Shown: in pieces, positions 45,170-58,700 of the stretch | Position numbering within the stretch: position 1 is the stretch's first letter | Layout of the letters: every line of letters starts with the position of its first letter | NCBI GenBank assembly: GCA_019188255.1 | Contig: JAETXT010000003.1 | Span: forward strand, 5,146,001-5,210,000 | Direction of reading: 5' to 3' | DNA: 64,000 nt | Source of the DNA: Verticillium longisporum | Taxonomy: Eukaryota; Ascomycota; Sordariomycetes; Glomerellales; Plectosphaerellaceae | Notes under the pieces: generated by a model | What the model saw: only the letters and a program-made list of their open reading frames with translations | What the model was told of the DNA's origin: nothing | Database searches by the model: none | Program-made: the position numbers and the translations under genes

Positions 45170-47109
45170 TTTTGACGGTGTTGACGGGTTGCCGGGGGTT
45201 TGGAGGGAATTTTCGATTGCCGCGGATGGGCCGTCGAAGAGGTTTCGATACAACAGATGATTTTTTGGGTGAAAATGATTGATTGTGTGGGATGGGACCC
45301 TTGCCGATGCACGGGCCACAAAAGCGCACTAGCCCAGGCTGACCGAGGGAGGAGGGGCTGACCGAATCCATCCACCGACTTACCGAAGATTGGGTGACGA
45401 GGTCCATGCTGACATAAGATCTTGAGTCAGTAGGCGGCCAGGCACCGCCATGACATGAGTCCAAGTCTAGCCTTGTCGAGGCGAGTCGAGGCGACATGGA
45501 ATCCTCCATCTCAAGCTCTCGAGTCCCAACAACGTGTATGCGGGACAGCCGTCCGCAACCGCATTGCCTCACATCCCCCATTCCCCAACGGCCATCCCAC
45601 TCTTGGGCTTTCCTACAAATGTCCGAAGGCTGCACATCATGCCCTGCCGGTTAGGACGGAAAAGTTCCCTTGAGGCAACGATTGACCAAACCCATCCATC
45701 CACGAAGCCTGGCGCCTGTCGTGCGACCTTGGCAGTACAACAAGCGTACAGTACTCGGTGAGGAATATTTTTGCATCTCCGGTCGTCTGCCGGGTTGCGC
45801 ACACCGGTATGGAGAAGAGTAGCGAATGCGATTGTTGGTCATCACCTGGATTGTCTTCATAATCACCATGATCAAGTCGCTCGATCACCAGATGATCATC
45901 AATCTCTCCTGGATGGCATCGCAACTCGGCGCTCCTCTCCTCTGCTTGGAACACAGCCTGGCCAGGTTCCGCGACGCATTCGACAATCAAGATTTCTCTC
46001 AGTCATCGTCCCCGCGCGATTCGTTGAACCTCCACACCAACTCTCCAACACGAGATGCCCGTTTGTGCGACCTTTACCATTGGCACATCACTAATAGCAA
46101 GCCAAGCGTGTGTTATTCACACTGCGGTCGAGCCAGGGTGGTTCCTAGCACCTGATCTCTGCCCTTCGCGCCTTATCGTTCGCCTCTACCTCGTTCACAT
46201 ACTGGCCTCCTTCACATGCGTGCACCGCTCCTGCGGGATGACAGCGCAATTTCGTCAACCAGCAACCCGAAACTGACCCTGCTCCAATCTCGTTCGAAGC
46301 AACCCGAACGCCAGCGTTGTTAACCTATCAATAGTCCTTGACACTGATTACTCCTACTCGCTCATGGATGGGTGGCCTAGACTTGCCCATCATATTACCA
46401 GGGTCGATTCGCCTCTCTCTGCGTCGTCTTGCATAAGTCCCACGCTGTGTTCCTTCAACCGGGATTGTCCATTTCCCCCCCCCCCCCCCCCACTCATTTG
46501 TTGCCACTCGTCACGCTGATATGAGCAGCTTCCGCTGAGGATTGATGACTTACTACTACACTTCGGTCTTGGAGATTGTAAGGCGTCCTGCAATCTGTGT
46601 AACCCGAACACCTGAAGTATTAAGACGCCGCCATCTCGACAGGATTGAGAAGTTGTTTCGCAGCGTTTCCCAGTAACTCGCTGCCGGGCTCAGACAACTG
46701 ACAGAGGATCTCTCCTTTCTCTCTCTCGGTCTTTCCCTTTCCAAGTCTGTCACTAGATTGGCACAATGGTCTGCTGTGAGAAGCGCTCAGAAACGCAGGA
46801 ATTATAAATAATGTTTTCAATCTCTTGAGCCATATGCCCAAGAAAAAGCACTAAAACCTGACTGACACTCATTGCATCCGACAGGCCAACACTCTGAAGC
46901 CGTTTTCGAACTACAGGGATCAACTCTCCTCGCTCGAGAACCACTCCGCCGCCAGTTGATTGGTACAACCACCGTCCATTTCTCCTTTCATTCGTCGACC
47001 TGGTCTGAAGTTCGTCTTCCGCACTACCTTGCCTAGCCAACTGGACAAGTAATCGGAAAAGGCTGGGGTAGGTGCCTCACCTCAACACGCCTCAAACCCA
47101 TCAGCGGCC
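45170..47109. other. Intergenic region of about 1.9 kb with a C17 tract
   Basis: 5' flank of eL38 and 5' flank of the GNAT gene. 46475-46491 is an uninterrupted run of 17 C. Only short ORFs lacking ATG or motifs. I looked for a glycosidase catalytic domain upstream of the GNAT gene and saw none. Confidence 0.45.
46475..46491. repeat. Poly-C tract (17 C)
   Basis: Uninterrupted cytosine run in an intergenic region, on the + strand. Confidence 0.95.
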
Positions 47110-48770
47110 ATGGTGAACCCGACGACCACTCTCCTCTGGGATCACCTAGAGTATCTGCCTCTTGCCAATCATTTGACTGAAGAGGATCTCATCCTTCTCT
47201 TAACACCCGTCATTGAACCGCCGGGTGAAACGCCACCATCCCAGGATCCCTTCGAACCCCTAGGCCAGGCTATAGCCACGCAACATCCTCTCGTGCGGCA
47301 TGTTCCATACACTAAGAACGGCGGCATAACGGATGCCCACAAAGTCTTCATCAAAAGATGCAAAGCCATCATCTTCGTCATTACAGGTCCTCCTTCGGCT
47401 GAAGAGCCCTCGCAGGCTAGCCTGGCCGCTACAGCCTTCCAGATTGGCGATGACCGACCCCAGATTATCCTCGCCTGTTGTGACATTTGCGCTCACAACC
47501 TTCAGGCCGAATCTTTTCCAACCGTCATTCAAGCAAAATCCCTCTCACCTTCGTCACTTGTCGAAGCTGCCAGCTTTCTCTTCCGATCACACGCCTCTCC
47601 AAGCCCGCCGCAAGCCTTACCCAAAGTGCCCATCCAGTTCTGGTCCCCGAACCGTGACCTCCCTGCCATAACGTCCCTCTGGCGCGCCTGCTTGCCCGCC
47701 TGCTTCCATCTCCCTCAGCACGTGCTCGCGCCCCTCCTGCGCCGCGATGGCTACGCCATGCACTTCACGGTCCGTGATCCCCGCTCAGACGCCCTGATAG
47801 CCTTTTGCGCGACCTACACCACCTACCCTTCCACCTTGACCTCGAACCTCCTCGGCTCCCTGGCCCTGCTCCTTGTCCACCCGGACCATCGCCGTCGCGG
47901 TATCGGCACCGCCCTGCACGACGTGGCACTCGCCCAACTGCGCCGGACGCCGGGCGTGGAGGCCCTGCTGCTGGGCTCTGCCTTCCCGCGACTCCTCGCC
48001 GGCGTGCCGTTTGATGCTGGCAGCAAGGATTGGTTCGCCAAGCGTGGATGGCACGATAGCGGCCCCGACAGTGAAGTTTCGGACTGGATCGTATTTTTCG
48101 ACGGGGCACCACCACAATCCTCGTCAGTGGTTCCCGGTCTCGAGTTCCGGGCCTGCGACGAGGGGGACCTAAGCCGTGTCGTGGCCTTTGCGGAGCAGGG
48201 TGATGGCGGCATCAGCCAAGGCGAGCGGCTCGGCTACGGCGAGCAATTCTCGCGACTCGAGGGCACAACTCATGTCGAAGACGTCGTGGTCGGGTACCAA
48301 GGACGCGACGTCGTCGCCGCGGCGGTCCTCTACGTTCCGCGTGACGGAAGTCCTGCCGCCGGCGACGTGCCGTGGGCCAGGACGCTCGGCGATGACGTGG
48401 GAGGTCTGACGTGCGTGTGTGTCACAAGTGAGAAGAGCCGCTTTTCTCCGGTTTCCGCATCACACCCGACGGCCCGGCTGAATAGCGCAGATGGGGCACC
48501 CGAAACTACGAACAGCGACGATACTGTGCTGTTGGTCAGTCTGATGGGTGCGTGTATGGACCGCCTGGCGCAGAGGGGGACGAAGCACATGTACGTTGAC
48601 GGTCTGCGAGGCGGCGACGAGAGTATGCAAAAACTAGGCAAGTCTCTTCCCCCCCTTTCCTTTCTTTTCTCGTTCTCCTTCATGGCAGATGACGGCGACT
48701 GACCACAGCCACAAAAGGCTTCCGGCGCTGGGCAACATACACGACGAGCTTGCAAAAAGGCCTGACCTGA
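47110..48770 (+). CDS. GNAT acetyltransferase with GH3-C-like N-terminal region
   Basis: Exons 47110-48637 and 48718-48770 give 526 residues; the intron has a GC donor (G|GCAAGT) and joins QKLG to FRRWATYTTSLQKGLT. Residues ~195-325 are a GNAT fold: LARDG-like entry, ALLLVHPDHRRRGIGTALHD (acetyl-CoA motif R-G-x-G-x) and KDWFAKRGW. A second, weaker GNAT-like half follows (LEFRACDEGDLSRVVAFAEQ, VVVGYQGRDVVAAAVLYVP). Residues 1-165, with KCKAIIFVITGPPS-like and QIILACCDICAHN strands, resemble the C-terminal domain of GH3 N-acetylglucosaminidases, which in fungi can be fused to GNAT. No GH3 catalytic domain is present. Substrate unknown; an amino sugar is a guess from that resemblance. Confidence 0.7.
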
Positions 48771-49285
48771 AAATTTACGAGGAACAACAACCCATGTTCA
48801 GCTCATCAGCGTGAGACGGCTGAGCCACGTATGAGTCACAAACAAAAAAAAACAGGTAAAGAAGAATGTACCGTAGCCATTGCGGCAAAATTGACTGTCT
48901 AATTGAAAAGGTAGACGAAAACCTCATGGGCCGGAGAGTAAAGATGGAAAACGAAGAAACGAAAAGAGTGAAATCAATAGTGCTATGGTGATGGAAACAA
49001 CAACGTGAACAACAACAACAACAAAAACTTTTTGGTATCCGCATGTGATCGCAAACCCTGTGCCCAACCCCCTTCTGTTCCCTTTCCCTTGCCCGTTCCC
49101 TTCCCATGTCCTGCCTTTCGCGTTGCTGTAAATAAAAGGCTCTCGTTGCCCTCCCCTCATCACGCGCGCACTATAGCCTGAAAAATCGGTCGTGAGAGAC
49201 CTTGCAAGGAGAAGCACAGCGCGCGCTGATGAGGGTTCGGTCATGATACAAGGGTGGACTACGCCGGCTGATACCGACGAGCATG
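48771..49285. other. Convergent 3' flanks GNAT / TSC2
   Basis: 515 bp, AT-richer than its surroundings, with A-rich and AAC-repeat tracts (48840-48860, 48995-49030). No gene seen. Confidence 0.4.
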
Positions 49286-52200
49286 TTAAGCCCACCGGGA
49301 GAAATCGACCGACTCGACGAGAGAGTCGAGGCCGGTGCTTGGCGAAATCTCCGTGTCATTTGTCGTTGTCGTCGTTGATAGCATGGAGCTGCGATGCGAT
49401 GTCTGCTCGCTCGTGCTTGTGAAGAAGGTCGCGACCGAGGATCGGCGCAGGCTGCTGCCGAAACTGTCTCGCACGCTGCTGGCCGGTCTGGAGAGATCGG
49501 CAGCGGCCTGGGAGTGGGTGGCAGCCGCAAGGCTGCCGCCGTGATGGCCTCCGCCGAGAGATGTGGTTGGCGGCGAGGGCGTGGGGCCACCTGCTTGTGG
49601 CTGTCCAAAGGGCGACTGTCCGAATGTGATTTGGTGGTTCGTCGGCGTAGCCGGTGTGTAGCCATGCTTTTCTCGAAGTCGCTTGATCTCGCGGAGGCGG
49701 TTTCGCCACGAGCTGACTGTGTCGCCACCTTCACGATTGGCCCAGACCAGGGAGAATACGGACGCGTTGAGTGCGAGGAGGCGAACGAAGCCTGGCAACG
49801 CCTTCAGGGATACCATCTTGGTCTCCGACGCGGGAGAAATGGTCGGAAACCCAGGCTTGCTCATCAGCTGGACCTTGTAAAACGGCATGAATTGCTGCTT
49901 ATCCGCAGGCGGCGCCTCACGACTCGCGATGAAAGAGGCGCGAGACTCGGGCGTAATGACTATGTTGACGTAGTTGAACTCGCTTGGGAACGTGTCAAAA
50001 CGGAAAGGGTGCCCTGAATCGTTGAAAATGATGTTGACAAAGTCATTTCCAATGTGACGCTTCTTGAGAATGCATTGCGGATCACGATCGAGGTTCGTCG
50101 GCATTTGTGTGATGACATGAAAGACCATCTCCGTGACGCGATCCCGCCAGCAGAACGTGTACTGGCCGTCCGAGTCGTACTCTCGGTCAAGGCCCTGGGT
50201 GTTAAATGTCGATCCCTTCAGCTTGGTGAGGGTCCCCAGTCCGTTCAAAAATTCAACATAGTCGCTACTGCCAGATACGTTGGAGAGGATCTCGACTTCA
50301 TCCGTCTGGCCCTCGCCAATGTAAATAACACCAACCTTGTGGCCGTCAACCGTTGAGTTCCGGTCGAAAACTCTGACAGCTCTCTGTACAGCGTCATCGT
50401 CGGGTAGCGGAATGGGCCGTAGCGACTCGGAAGTCTGTGGAATGGATGTCATGAGTTGCACCATCAGATGACTGGGCAGCACATTGTTACTGTGGTCGCT
50501 GGCCCTAACCACTTCGGCTCCTTGCATTGTCTGGTGAGCGGGTGGCGGTCGGAAGTTCTCCCTGACAATGTAAGACGACGTGCCTGAGGGCTGCCTCTTA
50601 GTGATCTGAGCCCAACCGGTGGCTGTGGCCTGCTCAATTGTGACGATGCTGTTTCCTATCAGCCACCTTCGCGTCAATATCTCTCCAAATCTCTCCTTGG
50701 TGAAGAGAGGGTCGCATGATGACTCGTTTGCGTCCGCATACGCAACCCGCTGCATGAAATCGATCGTGACCATGGCTTGCTCTTCAAGGCCCTGCCCGCT
50801 CTCGACGTTTGCGAAGAGGTTCTTCGCGATCCAACCCACGTGATTGGAACGATCCGGGAGCCTCAACGCCAGGAACCAGAAAGTGATGACGTGGTGTGCT
50901 AGCGAGTACACGTACTGCGGCAGGTCGTCTGTTGATGTAGAGTTACCGTCAACAGTGGTTGCTGACAGCTCAAGGGCTCGGTGATTTTGCTGTTTGTCGC
51001 GGACGTACTGCAGGTACCGAATGCAAATTCCGAACACGATGCGATACTCTTCCTCCCTGAAGTTGACATACAAGGCCGGCAGCCGACTGAGACCGGCCAG
51101 GAACTCGAGAATGTGCATGGCGACGTGTGGTTGCGTGATGATCTGGGCCATCTTTTGAAGCATCTGCACCAAACACTTACTCGTCGAAAGTGGCAGTTCA
51201 TGACAGCAAATGGACAGAGCATGTATGCAGTACTTCGCGCACCTCTCCCATGTCGAAATACCGTGCACAAAGGCTCGCACGATTTCGTCTTCTTGGTCTT
51301 TAAGGAAGTGTTCATGGTAGCTCAGAATCATGGTCAAGCTGTGGAATAGACAGATGGCAACGTCAGCCCGTCGGAGACCCGTGTATGTGGGGGCTCCTGA
51401 AAAGCGTTCAATCGAATCTGCTCGCACACGACACGGCGAAGCCTTTGCATCTCGTTCAGTGCCCCGCGGAACATGGCATGGTTGCTAAGCTGTGAGGGCA
51501 GGTGTACCAATATCATGCTGAAAACCTCCCAGTCACAGCCGTTCTCGAAAATGGTGTTGATGGTATTCAACCATGCTGTCACGTTGAGAGCCACCTGATG
51601 CATGTTGTCCTCTTCGGCCTTGGGCTCCTCCGAATTGGACAGATATTGTGAAACCTTTTCCGAGTAAGACACCAGGACAGAGCTCGCGATTGTAGACGGC
51701 TTCTCTGGAAGTGCATCTTGGTCAGGTAGTGACCACAAGTGCTTTGCCGCGGCACGGTCTTGTTTGCACCGCTGACGGATCGGATGGGATATGATCGATC
51801 CTGGGTGCCGGCATGACTGAACGATATAGCTCTGGCAGATCTCACAGGGCCGCCATGTTCGGCCCTAGACGCTCGCGCTGACAAGGTGGCGTCACCAGCC
51901 TGCTTTCGAGCAAGCGACGCTTCAGTACGGTATAGAGAGGCTGCGAGACCTTCTGCTTCCGTCTCGACTGTTAGGAAGATGGAGCTGGCCCAGTCAGCTC
52001 TGAGTCTGAAGAGGAGCTTCATTGCTGTGAGCCGAGCGTCGATTTGGTTGTGGCTCCCTCGAGCGATGCTGACCAAGATATCGAAGAGCTTTGCTGATTT
52101 TAATCCGTTCGCATTCATGCAGCGCATGAAGAGCCGGACGAAACCTTGGGTGACAATATCCGACTTTGACGATTCTGACGCAAATGGAGATCGCTCCAAG

Positions 52201-54134
52201 GTCGGTGGAGCTCCAGGCGAAAGTGATTGCGAGGCGGGCGGCTCCAGTCTGTCGCTGACAACGAGGCTCTTGAGAGTGCTGGTAATGAAGTTGAAGAGCT
52301 CCAGGTCAGACGCAATGGCGACATCGACCATGAGCGAAACGAGTGCGTCCAAAACAGCAACATCTGTCTCGGCTGAGACGTCGCTGAGAAGATCCTTCAC
52401 CAGAGTGGCAATGCAGTCCTCTTCCATCTCCTCGCCAACGAGGTCCATCATCTCATATGCATCCGTGATGGAACGAAGGGCCAGAAGTCGGACATGCGAA
52501 GAGCGCTGCCGATTGCCAAAGAAGCCTTGACGCACCAAAGCCAGATTGTCTTCCCACTCCAGATCTGATGGAGAGCAGCATCTGAATTCCTGGAAGTAGT
52601 CAAGCACAACGACGGCAGTAGAGTCAGGGATCAGAGTATGCACGTCCATGAAAAACTGTATGACGACGGGTCGAGGGACGAAGCTGCCATTTTTGCTCGT
52701 CATTAGACTTTCAAGACGAGCAATCATGCGCAGCAATTCACGACGAATTGCTTCATAAGGTCGGTCCGAGTCAGTTTCAGTCTTGGTGGCGTCGTTGTCT
52801 CCTGAAGTGGCCTGAGTTGCTTTCTTGGAACACTCTGTTGCAATGCTGAGTGCCGTCGTCCAGTTCTCCTCGGCGATCATATGGTGAAGCTTGCCGTCAC
52901 TGTCGCTGAAAAGCGAGTTGAGGAGCTTGAGAACGGCACAGTGAACCCGGGCCGACGGCGTGCACTGAACTGTAGCCACGAGACCGTTCATGAGGAGGGT
53001 GAAGGGTACTGTGGGGTACCCCTTCTCAGTACTCTTCGCCACGAGCTTTTCTAGGACAGCCAAGGCGCCGCGAATGTCTCTAGTGTCCTCGCCCTTGCTG
53101 TTGCCGTCCGCTGGCAGGTCGCGAAGAAGGTCTAACAGCACCCTCACTGTGGCGTGCCCATTGTGCGACTTGAGAATGATCGACAAAGTATGCCAAGCAG
53201 GTTTGTGGAGATTGGGCACTAAGCAGAAGATGGAGCCAAGAACAAGGACGCATTCCCTGAAGCTGCCGCTGGGTAAGGACCCAAAGGTGACGATGGCATC
53301 GATGACGCCAATGCATGCACGCAGATCATCTTCGACGATTGTGTTCAAGCATATGGCGACAAGAGCATTGACCAAGCCGGCAAGCGCAGTCTCGTCAGCG
53401 ACATTGGAACTGAATTTGGTGACCTCGACGATGAACGTAAAGAGTTGCTGTAGGTTCTTCTCTTCGCCCGCTACAGAGACTCTCAATTTCGGGTTTCTCT
53501 TGGCGTCACGGCTCGCGTGCTTCCTGGCCACCTTAACAGCTTGGTACGCCTCGCGCAGCCATTTTCGAAGTAGCGGAATAACGTTATAGTCGAATCCAGA
53601 GAGGTCGCGGCCGTGGTTCGTCAGGTCAACAAGTGATGCGAGCTGGAGATGAAAGTCCTCTGGGTTGGCGGGCGCCGTAAGGGTCTGGAAGAACTCTTTC
53701 CGCTCGAGGTCGGTGGATGATTTGTGCTTGACACATTCGGCGAGCAGTTCCCAACCTGCGATACGAGCCGCACTTGCCTTTCCTGCATCGATCAGGTCTT
53801 TCGCAGCGTACCAGATATCCAAGACGGGACTGAGTGGGTATTCGGAGATGGCATATCGAAGCGAATCGGCTGCGGCAACACGCTCGTTCGGCGAACCATT
53901 CTTGAGCTGCTCAAAGGCCTCCATGTGGTTTCTGGACAGGACAGCAGCGGCCACCGGGGTGGCTCCGGTCGGGCGGTCGGCCATGGGCGAGATGACGGGA
54001 GGGAAGATGGACTGGGCGATGGGAGGCGGGGACTTGGTCAACTTGGCACCGGTCAAGCCCTTAAAGACGTTGGCGAGGCCTCCGGCGCGGCTCGAGTCTG
54101 GCGAGGATGCGACATCTCCTGGCGAGCGGGACAT
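49286..54134 (-). CDS. TSC2: Tuberin (TSC2) homologue, Rheb GTPase-activating protein, with two frame breaks
   Basis: About 1,616 residues from the ATG at 54134 (MSRSPGDVASSPDS), with no introns needed. The N-terminal two thirds are helical tuberin-type repeats (RVAAADSLRYAISEYPLSPV, WYAAKDLIDAG, LNAFQEPP then YTGLRRADVAICLFH). The Rap/Rheb-GAP domain lies at about 50350-49750: HKVGVIYIGEGQTDE, DYVEFLNGLGTL, FCWRDRVTEMVFHVIT and KKRHIGNDFVNIIFNDSG, where the Asn of NDFV is the catalytic thumb. The tail is Ser/Thr-rich. With TSC1 it inactivates Rheb upstream of TORC1. Breaks: near 51863-51865 (placement uncertain) and at a five-base run 51389-51393, each fixed by one base. The frame stays open upstream to a TAA near 54266, so the true start may be earlier. 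Confidence 0.88.
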
Positions 54135-55777
54135 AGGCTCGTCTGGGTTATCGGGTTCGGGCGGGCCTCGGTGTGCTACGGGGGCGCGCAATACGTCAGT
54201 CACTGTTTCGGCTGCGAGCTCGAGGGCGGCTGTTGCGTCTGCGCCGAAGGACAGAGCTGTCGTGCCTGTGTGTTCGGAGGGAAATGGATCGGATTATGGG
54301 GTTGACAAAGACGAAAATGGCATGTTGCTAAGGAAATTCGAGGTCCGCCAGGCGTCACGACGATGTGCAGCCTTTGGGGGGGAGAGGTCGTATGTGGGTG
54401 CCAAGGTCGAGAGTGACAGGCTAGAGGAGCTTGGGGGCACACTCACGGGCAACCTACTAGTAGGCGCATCAAGGTGGGAACCGGTCAACCGTTGTCAAGC
54501 AATAAAGAGAGTGTTCGAGAGAGTGATGATGATCGATCGATAGCTAGCTCTTGTCGTCGGTCGAGGAGGGGCTGCCGTCGGTCGAGGATCCGAGTCGGGG
54601 GGTTGCTCCAAGCCGGGGCCGCAAGGCGAGACGAGTCGTGCCAAGTTGAGTCGACCGAGCAGGCTCTGCCTCTGCAGGAACGGTGGCTGCTCCGGCCTCG
54701 TCTGGAGCGAATGAAGGGCCGCGCCGGGGTTCGAGTCGTGATATCACCAAGCGATGGCAGACGGGCGGCGCATGGCTAGGTATCGCATAGGGCGGCTGGG
54801 GGGGTGAAGAAATCGTCAGGGCTGCGTGGTGATCCGTGGTCAGTGATCACTGATCAGGAATCAAGGTAAGAGAATGACGAGAAATGACGGACGATCCCGA
54901 CTGTCGAATGCGGCAGGTCAGGTCAGGGGCCCAGATCCAGATATTGAAAGATGCAATGCTGCTAGGAAGTACCGGAAGTACCTGCATGGACCACCAGACG
55001 CACAGCAGGTGGTGAGCTTTGGGCGACCGGGATTGGCTGTGGCGTGGGCAGCTGATCCCCGCTGTCTCGCACCATTGTTCTTCCAGCTTCCGGCCAATGA
55101 CGAAGTCCAGTGGAGGAATGGGATGCTCAGCTTTCGCCATGTTGCCGGATTGTTTCAGAGACGGGGGAAAAGAAAAGAAGAGAGAGACAAGAAGAGATTT
55201 CATGAACGTGTCTCTTGAGTAAAACAGAAGGGGCGGCAGAGCAGATGGCGTTGAAGCTTTACCAGGCGGCCTGGGTCCAGCAAGGCACCATGGGGCTAGG
55301 TAAGGGAGGTCGGAGTCTCGAACCGGACCCAAGCGAGCCGGCAGCCACCGTGTCCAGGTGTGGTTTTCAGTGGTGTTGGCCCCCTAGAAACGACTTGTGG
55401 TGAGGTATGATAGGTACCTCGCACTATAGTTTGGGGGAGGGGCCCTGAATGAACAGGCTGAAGGTACCTAAGGTAGGTACCTAGGTATCTAAGGTAGGTG
55501 GTAGAAAGGCCCAAGCGTCCCGAGGCCGGCTCCCGCTCTGGCCCACGCACGCCCCTGTCGCCTTACCTAAACCGATGCTCCCGTAATTTTATCCCACCCT
55601 CTCTCTCTGCCTGCCTAGGTACCTTACCTTGCCTTATTGCATATGTCCCGCTGAAGCTTCACCCCCCACAGCAACCCATTCATCGTGGACCCAAACAAAT
55701 CTTGAGGACGAGCAAGATCCCACGCAAATCCTCTCCCCCCATCACCTCTTCAGGAAACGCCGTGCATCACCGTCAAG
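54135..55777. other. Divergent promoter region TSC2 / CSE1
   Basis: 1.6 kb. 54135-54265 continues the TSC2 frame (SFGADATAALELAAETVTDV) and may be coding. GGTACCTAAGGTAGG-type direct repeats lie at 55463-55500 and a further CTAGGTACCTTACC at 55616-55630, resembling the 21-bp array core at 34.2 kb. The CSE1 5' UTR is CCC/CT-rich. No other gene supported. Confidence 0.5.
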
Positions 55778-58700
55778 ATGGCTGCGGATATGGGCACCAT
55801 TGCCCAACTACTCGATGCGACTCTCGATCCCTCTCAGCACAAGAAGGGTTTGTACAGAGGGAGCTCCCCCTCCCCCTCTCCTTTCAAAATAGTACCCCGC
55901 CATGACTGTTTGGTTGCTAACAAACAATGCCTCCCACAGCCGAAAGCGCCCTCAAGCAAGAGCAGGTCAAGCCGCAATACTCCATCCAGCTTCTCAACAT
56001 TGTCGCCTCCGAGGCGCTACCTCCCAAGACCCGTCTCGCCGCCTCGTTGGCTTTCAAGAACTTTATCAGGAACAACTATGTTAACGCCGAGGGAGACTAC
56101 AAGCTGCCTGCCGACGAGGTGAAGACCATCAAACAGCAGCTTATTGGCCTGATGATTGCTTGCCCTCCCTCCATTCAGTCACAGCTCGGCGAGACCATCA
56201 GCATCATCGCCGACTCGGACTTCTGGCAGCGTTGGGACACGCTGACCCAGGAGCTCGTTGACCGCTTCTCCAACACCGACCCCAAGGTCAATATTGGTGT
56301 CCTCGAAGTCGCACACTCCATCTTTGCCCGCTGGCGACCGCTCTTCCGGACCGATGATTTGTATACCGAGATCAACCATGTCATCAGCACATTTGCCGAG
56401 CCCTTTGTTAAGCTCCTCATCGCCGCCGACAAGCAGATTGACGCCAATGCCCAGAACAAGGACGTGCTGAAGAGCTGGTTTGACGCCCTGAGCCTCATGA
56501 TGAAAATCTTCTACGACCTCTCGTCCCACGACATGCCTCCCATCTTCGAGACGCACCTCAGCTCCCTCTCCGAGCTTCTGCACAAGTACCTGACCTACGC
56601 TAATCCCCTCCTCAACACTGAGGAGGACGATGAGGTCAGCGTCGTCGACACGGTCAAGGCCGACATTTGCGACGTCCTGCAGCTCTACGTCATCAAGTAC
56701 GACGACGACTTTGCCAACTATACCCAGCCCTTCATCACGAGCGCCTGGAACCTCCTCTCGACCACTGGTCTTGAGACCAAGTACGATCAGATCGTCAGCA
56801 AGGCGCTGCACTTCCTCACCGCCGTTGCCGGTACGACAAAACACTCGTCCATGTTTGCGAGCGAGGATGTCTTGGGCCAGGTTGTCGAGAAGGTCATCCT
56901 GCCCAACGTCGCCTTGCGTGAGTCGGACATGGAGATGTTCGAGGACGAGCCCATCGAGTTCATTCGCAGGGATCTGGAGGGTTCCGACACAGACTCGAGG
57001 CGTCGCGCCGCCACCGACTTCCTGCGCAAGCTGCAGGAGAGATTTGAGCAGCTCGTGACTGGTGTCGTTAGCAAGTACATCAACCACTACCTTACGCAGG
57101 GCAAGTCGGACTGGAAGGCCAAGGACACGGCCGTCTACCTCTTCATCTCGATTGCGTCCAAGGGCGCCGTCACGGCGGCACAGGGTGTCAAGACTGTCAA
57201 CCCCCTAGTCAACGTTGTCGACTTCTTTGAGCAGCACATCGCCGCCGACCTGACGAGCACGAGCGTGGAGCCCATCGCCAAGGTCGACGCCATCAAGTAC
57301 CTCCACACCTTCCGCAGCCAGTTCAACAAGGACCAGTGGAAGGTCGCATTCAACCCCTCATCCAGAACCTGGCGTCCGACAACTACGTCGTCTACACATA
57401 TGCAGCCATTGCTGTGGAGCGCGTGCTGTTCTTAACGGAGGACTCTGGAAAGCAGGTGTTCCCAAGGGAGGACATTGAGCCTTTCGCCAAAGATCTCCTC
57501 GACCACCTCTTCAAACTCATCGAGAAGGAGACGGCGGCGCCCAAGCTTCAGGAGAACGAGTTCCTGATGCGCTGCGTCATGCGTCTGCTCATCGTTATCA
57601 AGGATGGCGCTGCACCCGTAGCTGAGCGCGTCCTGAAGCACCTTATCCTCATCACCAACATCATCAAGACCAACCCTAGCAACCCCCGCTTCTACTACTA
57701 CCACTTCGAAGCTCTCGGTGCCCTCGTCAGGTACTGTGCCTCCACGAATGCTGGCCTCTTCAACCAGCAGCTGTGGGAGCCGTTCCACCAGATCCTCGTC
57801 GAGGACGTCACGGGTTAGTCAATCGAGTCACACCCATTGCCATTGATGCATCGTGCTAACTTCTTTTCCATAGAATTCCAGCAGTATGTCTTCCAGATCC
57901 TGGCACAACTGCTCGAGGTCAGCCCAGCAGACGCCATTTCGGAGAATTACAAGGCTTTCCTGGCACCCTGCTCGCGCCTGGCATTTGGGACACAAAGGGC
58001 AACGTCCCTGCGTGTACGAGGTTGCTTTCGGCCATCATCCCGGCGACGAAGTCCTATATCGTCTCCGAGAACCTTCTGGAGCAAGTCTTGGGTATCTACC
58101 AGCGTCTCCTTGGCACCAAGAAGTTCCAGCTGTACGGATTTGACGTGATCGAGTCTGTCGTCAAGACGTTCGAGCCGTACGTATCTTTACCTCTGATGAA
58201 AATGTTTCGAGCTAACCCTGGTCTAGGAACGCGTTGAACCAATACTTTGGTCACATTCTGCAGCTGATGTACTCCAAGCTCGAGGGCCAGCCCGCCGAGT
58301 CTCTCAAGCTCCGTTTTGTCCGGTTCTACCACTTGGTCTCGGCGCGGCAAGAGGCGGGCTTTGGCGCCGACTATGTGGTCCAGCACACGAATCAGCTGGC
58401 GCAGGGTCTCTTTGCTAACGTGTACCCCACCTTCATCCTCGCCGACACAGAGAAGCTGGCCAACCCTGTGGACCGTAAGCTCGCTGTCATCAGTCTTGCC
58501 AAGACGGTGTGCGAGTCCAAGGCGTTTGCGGAGCAGTTCAAGAAGGGTTGGGCGCGGTCCGTCGGTCTCCTGCTGACGCTCCTGGTCAACCCGCCCGTGG
58601 TGACAAGCGGTTTCGGCGACGAGTTCATCGCCGAGGCCGACGTTGACGACATTGGTTTCGGCCTGTCCTACACAGCGCTCAACACGTGCCGTCCGACCAC

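Noticed and set aside
54847..55332. 161-codon minus-strand ORF upstream of CSE1
   Set aside because: No recognisable domain; overlaps promoter-like sequence and looks like random open frame.
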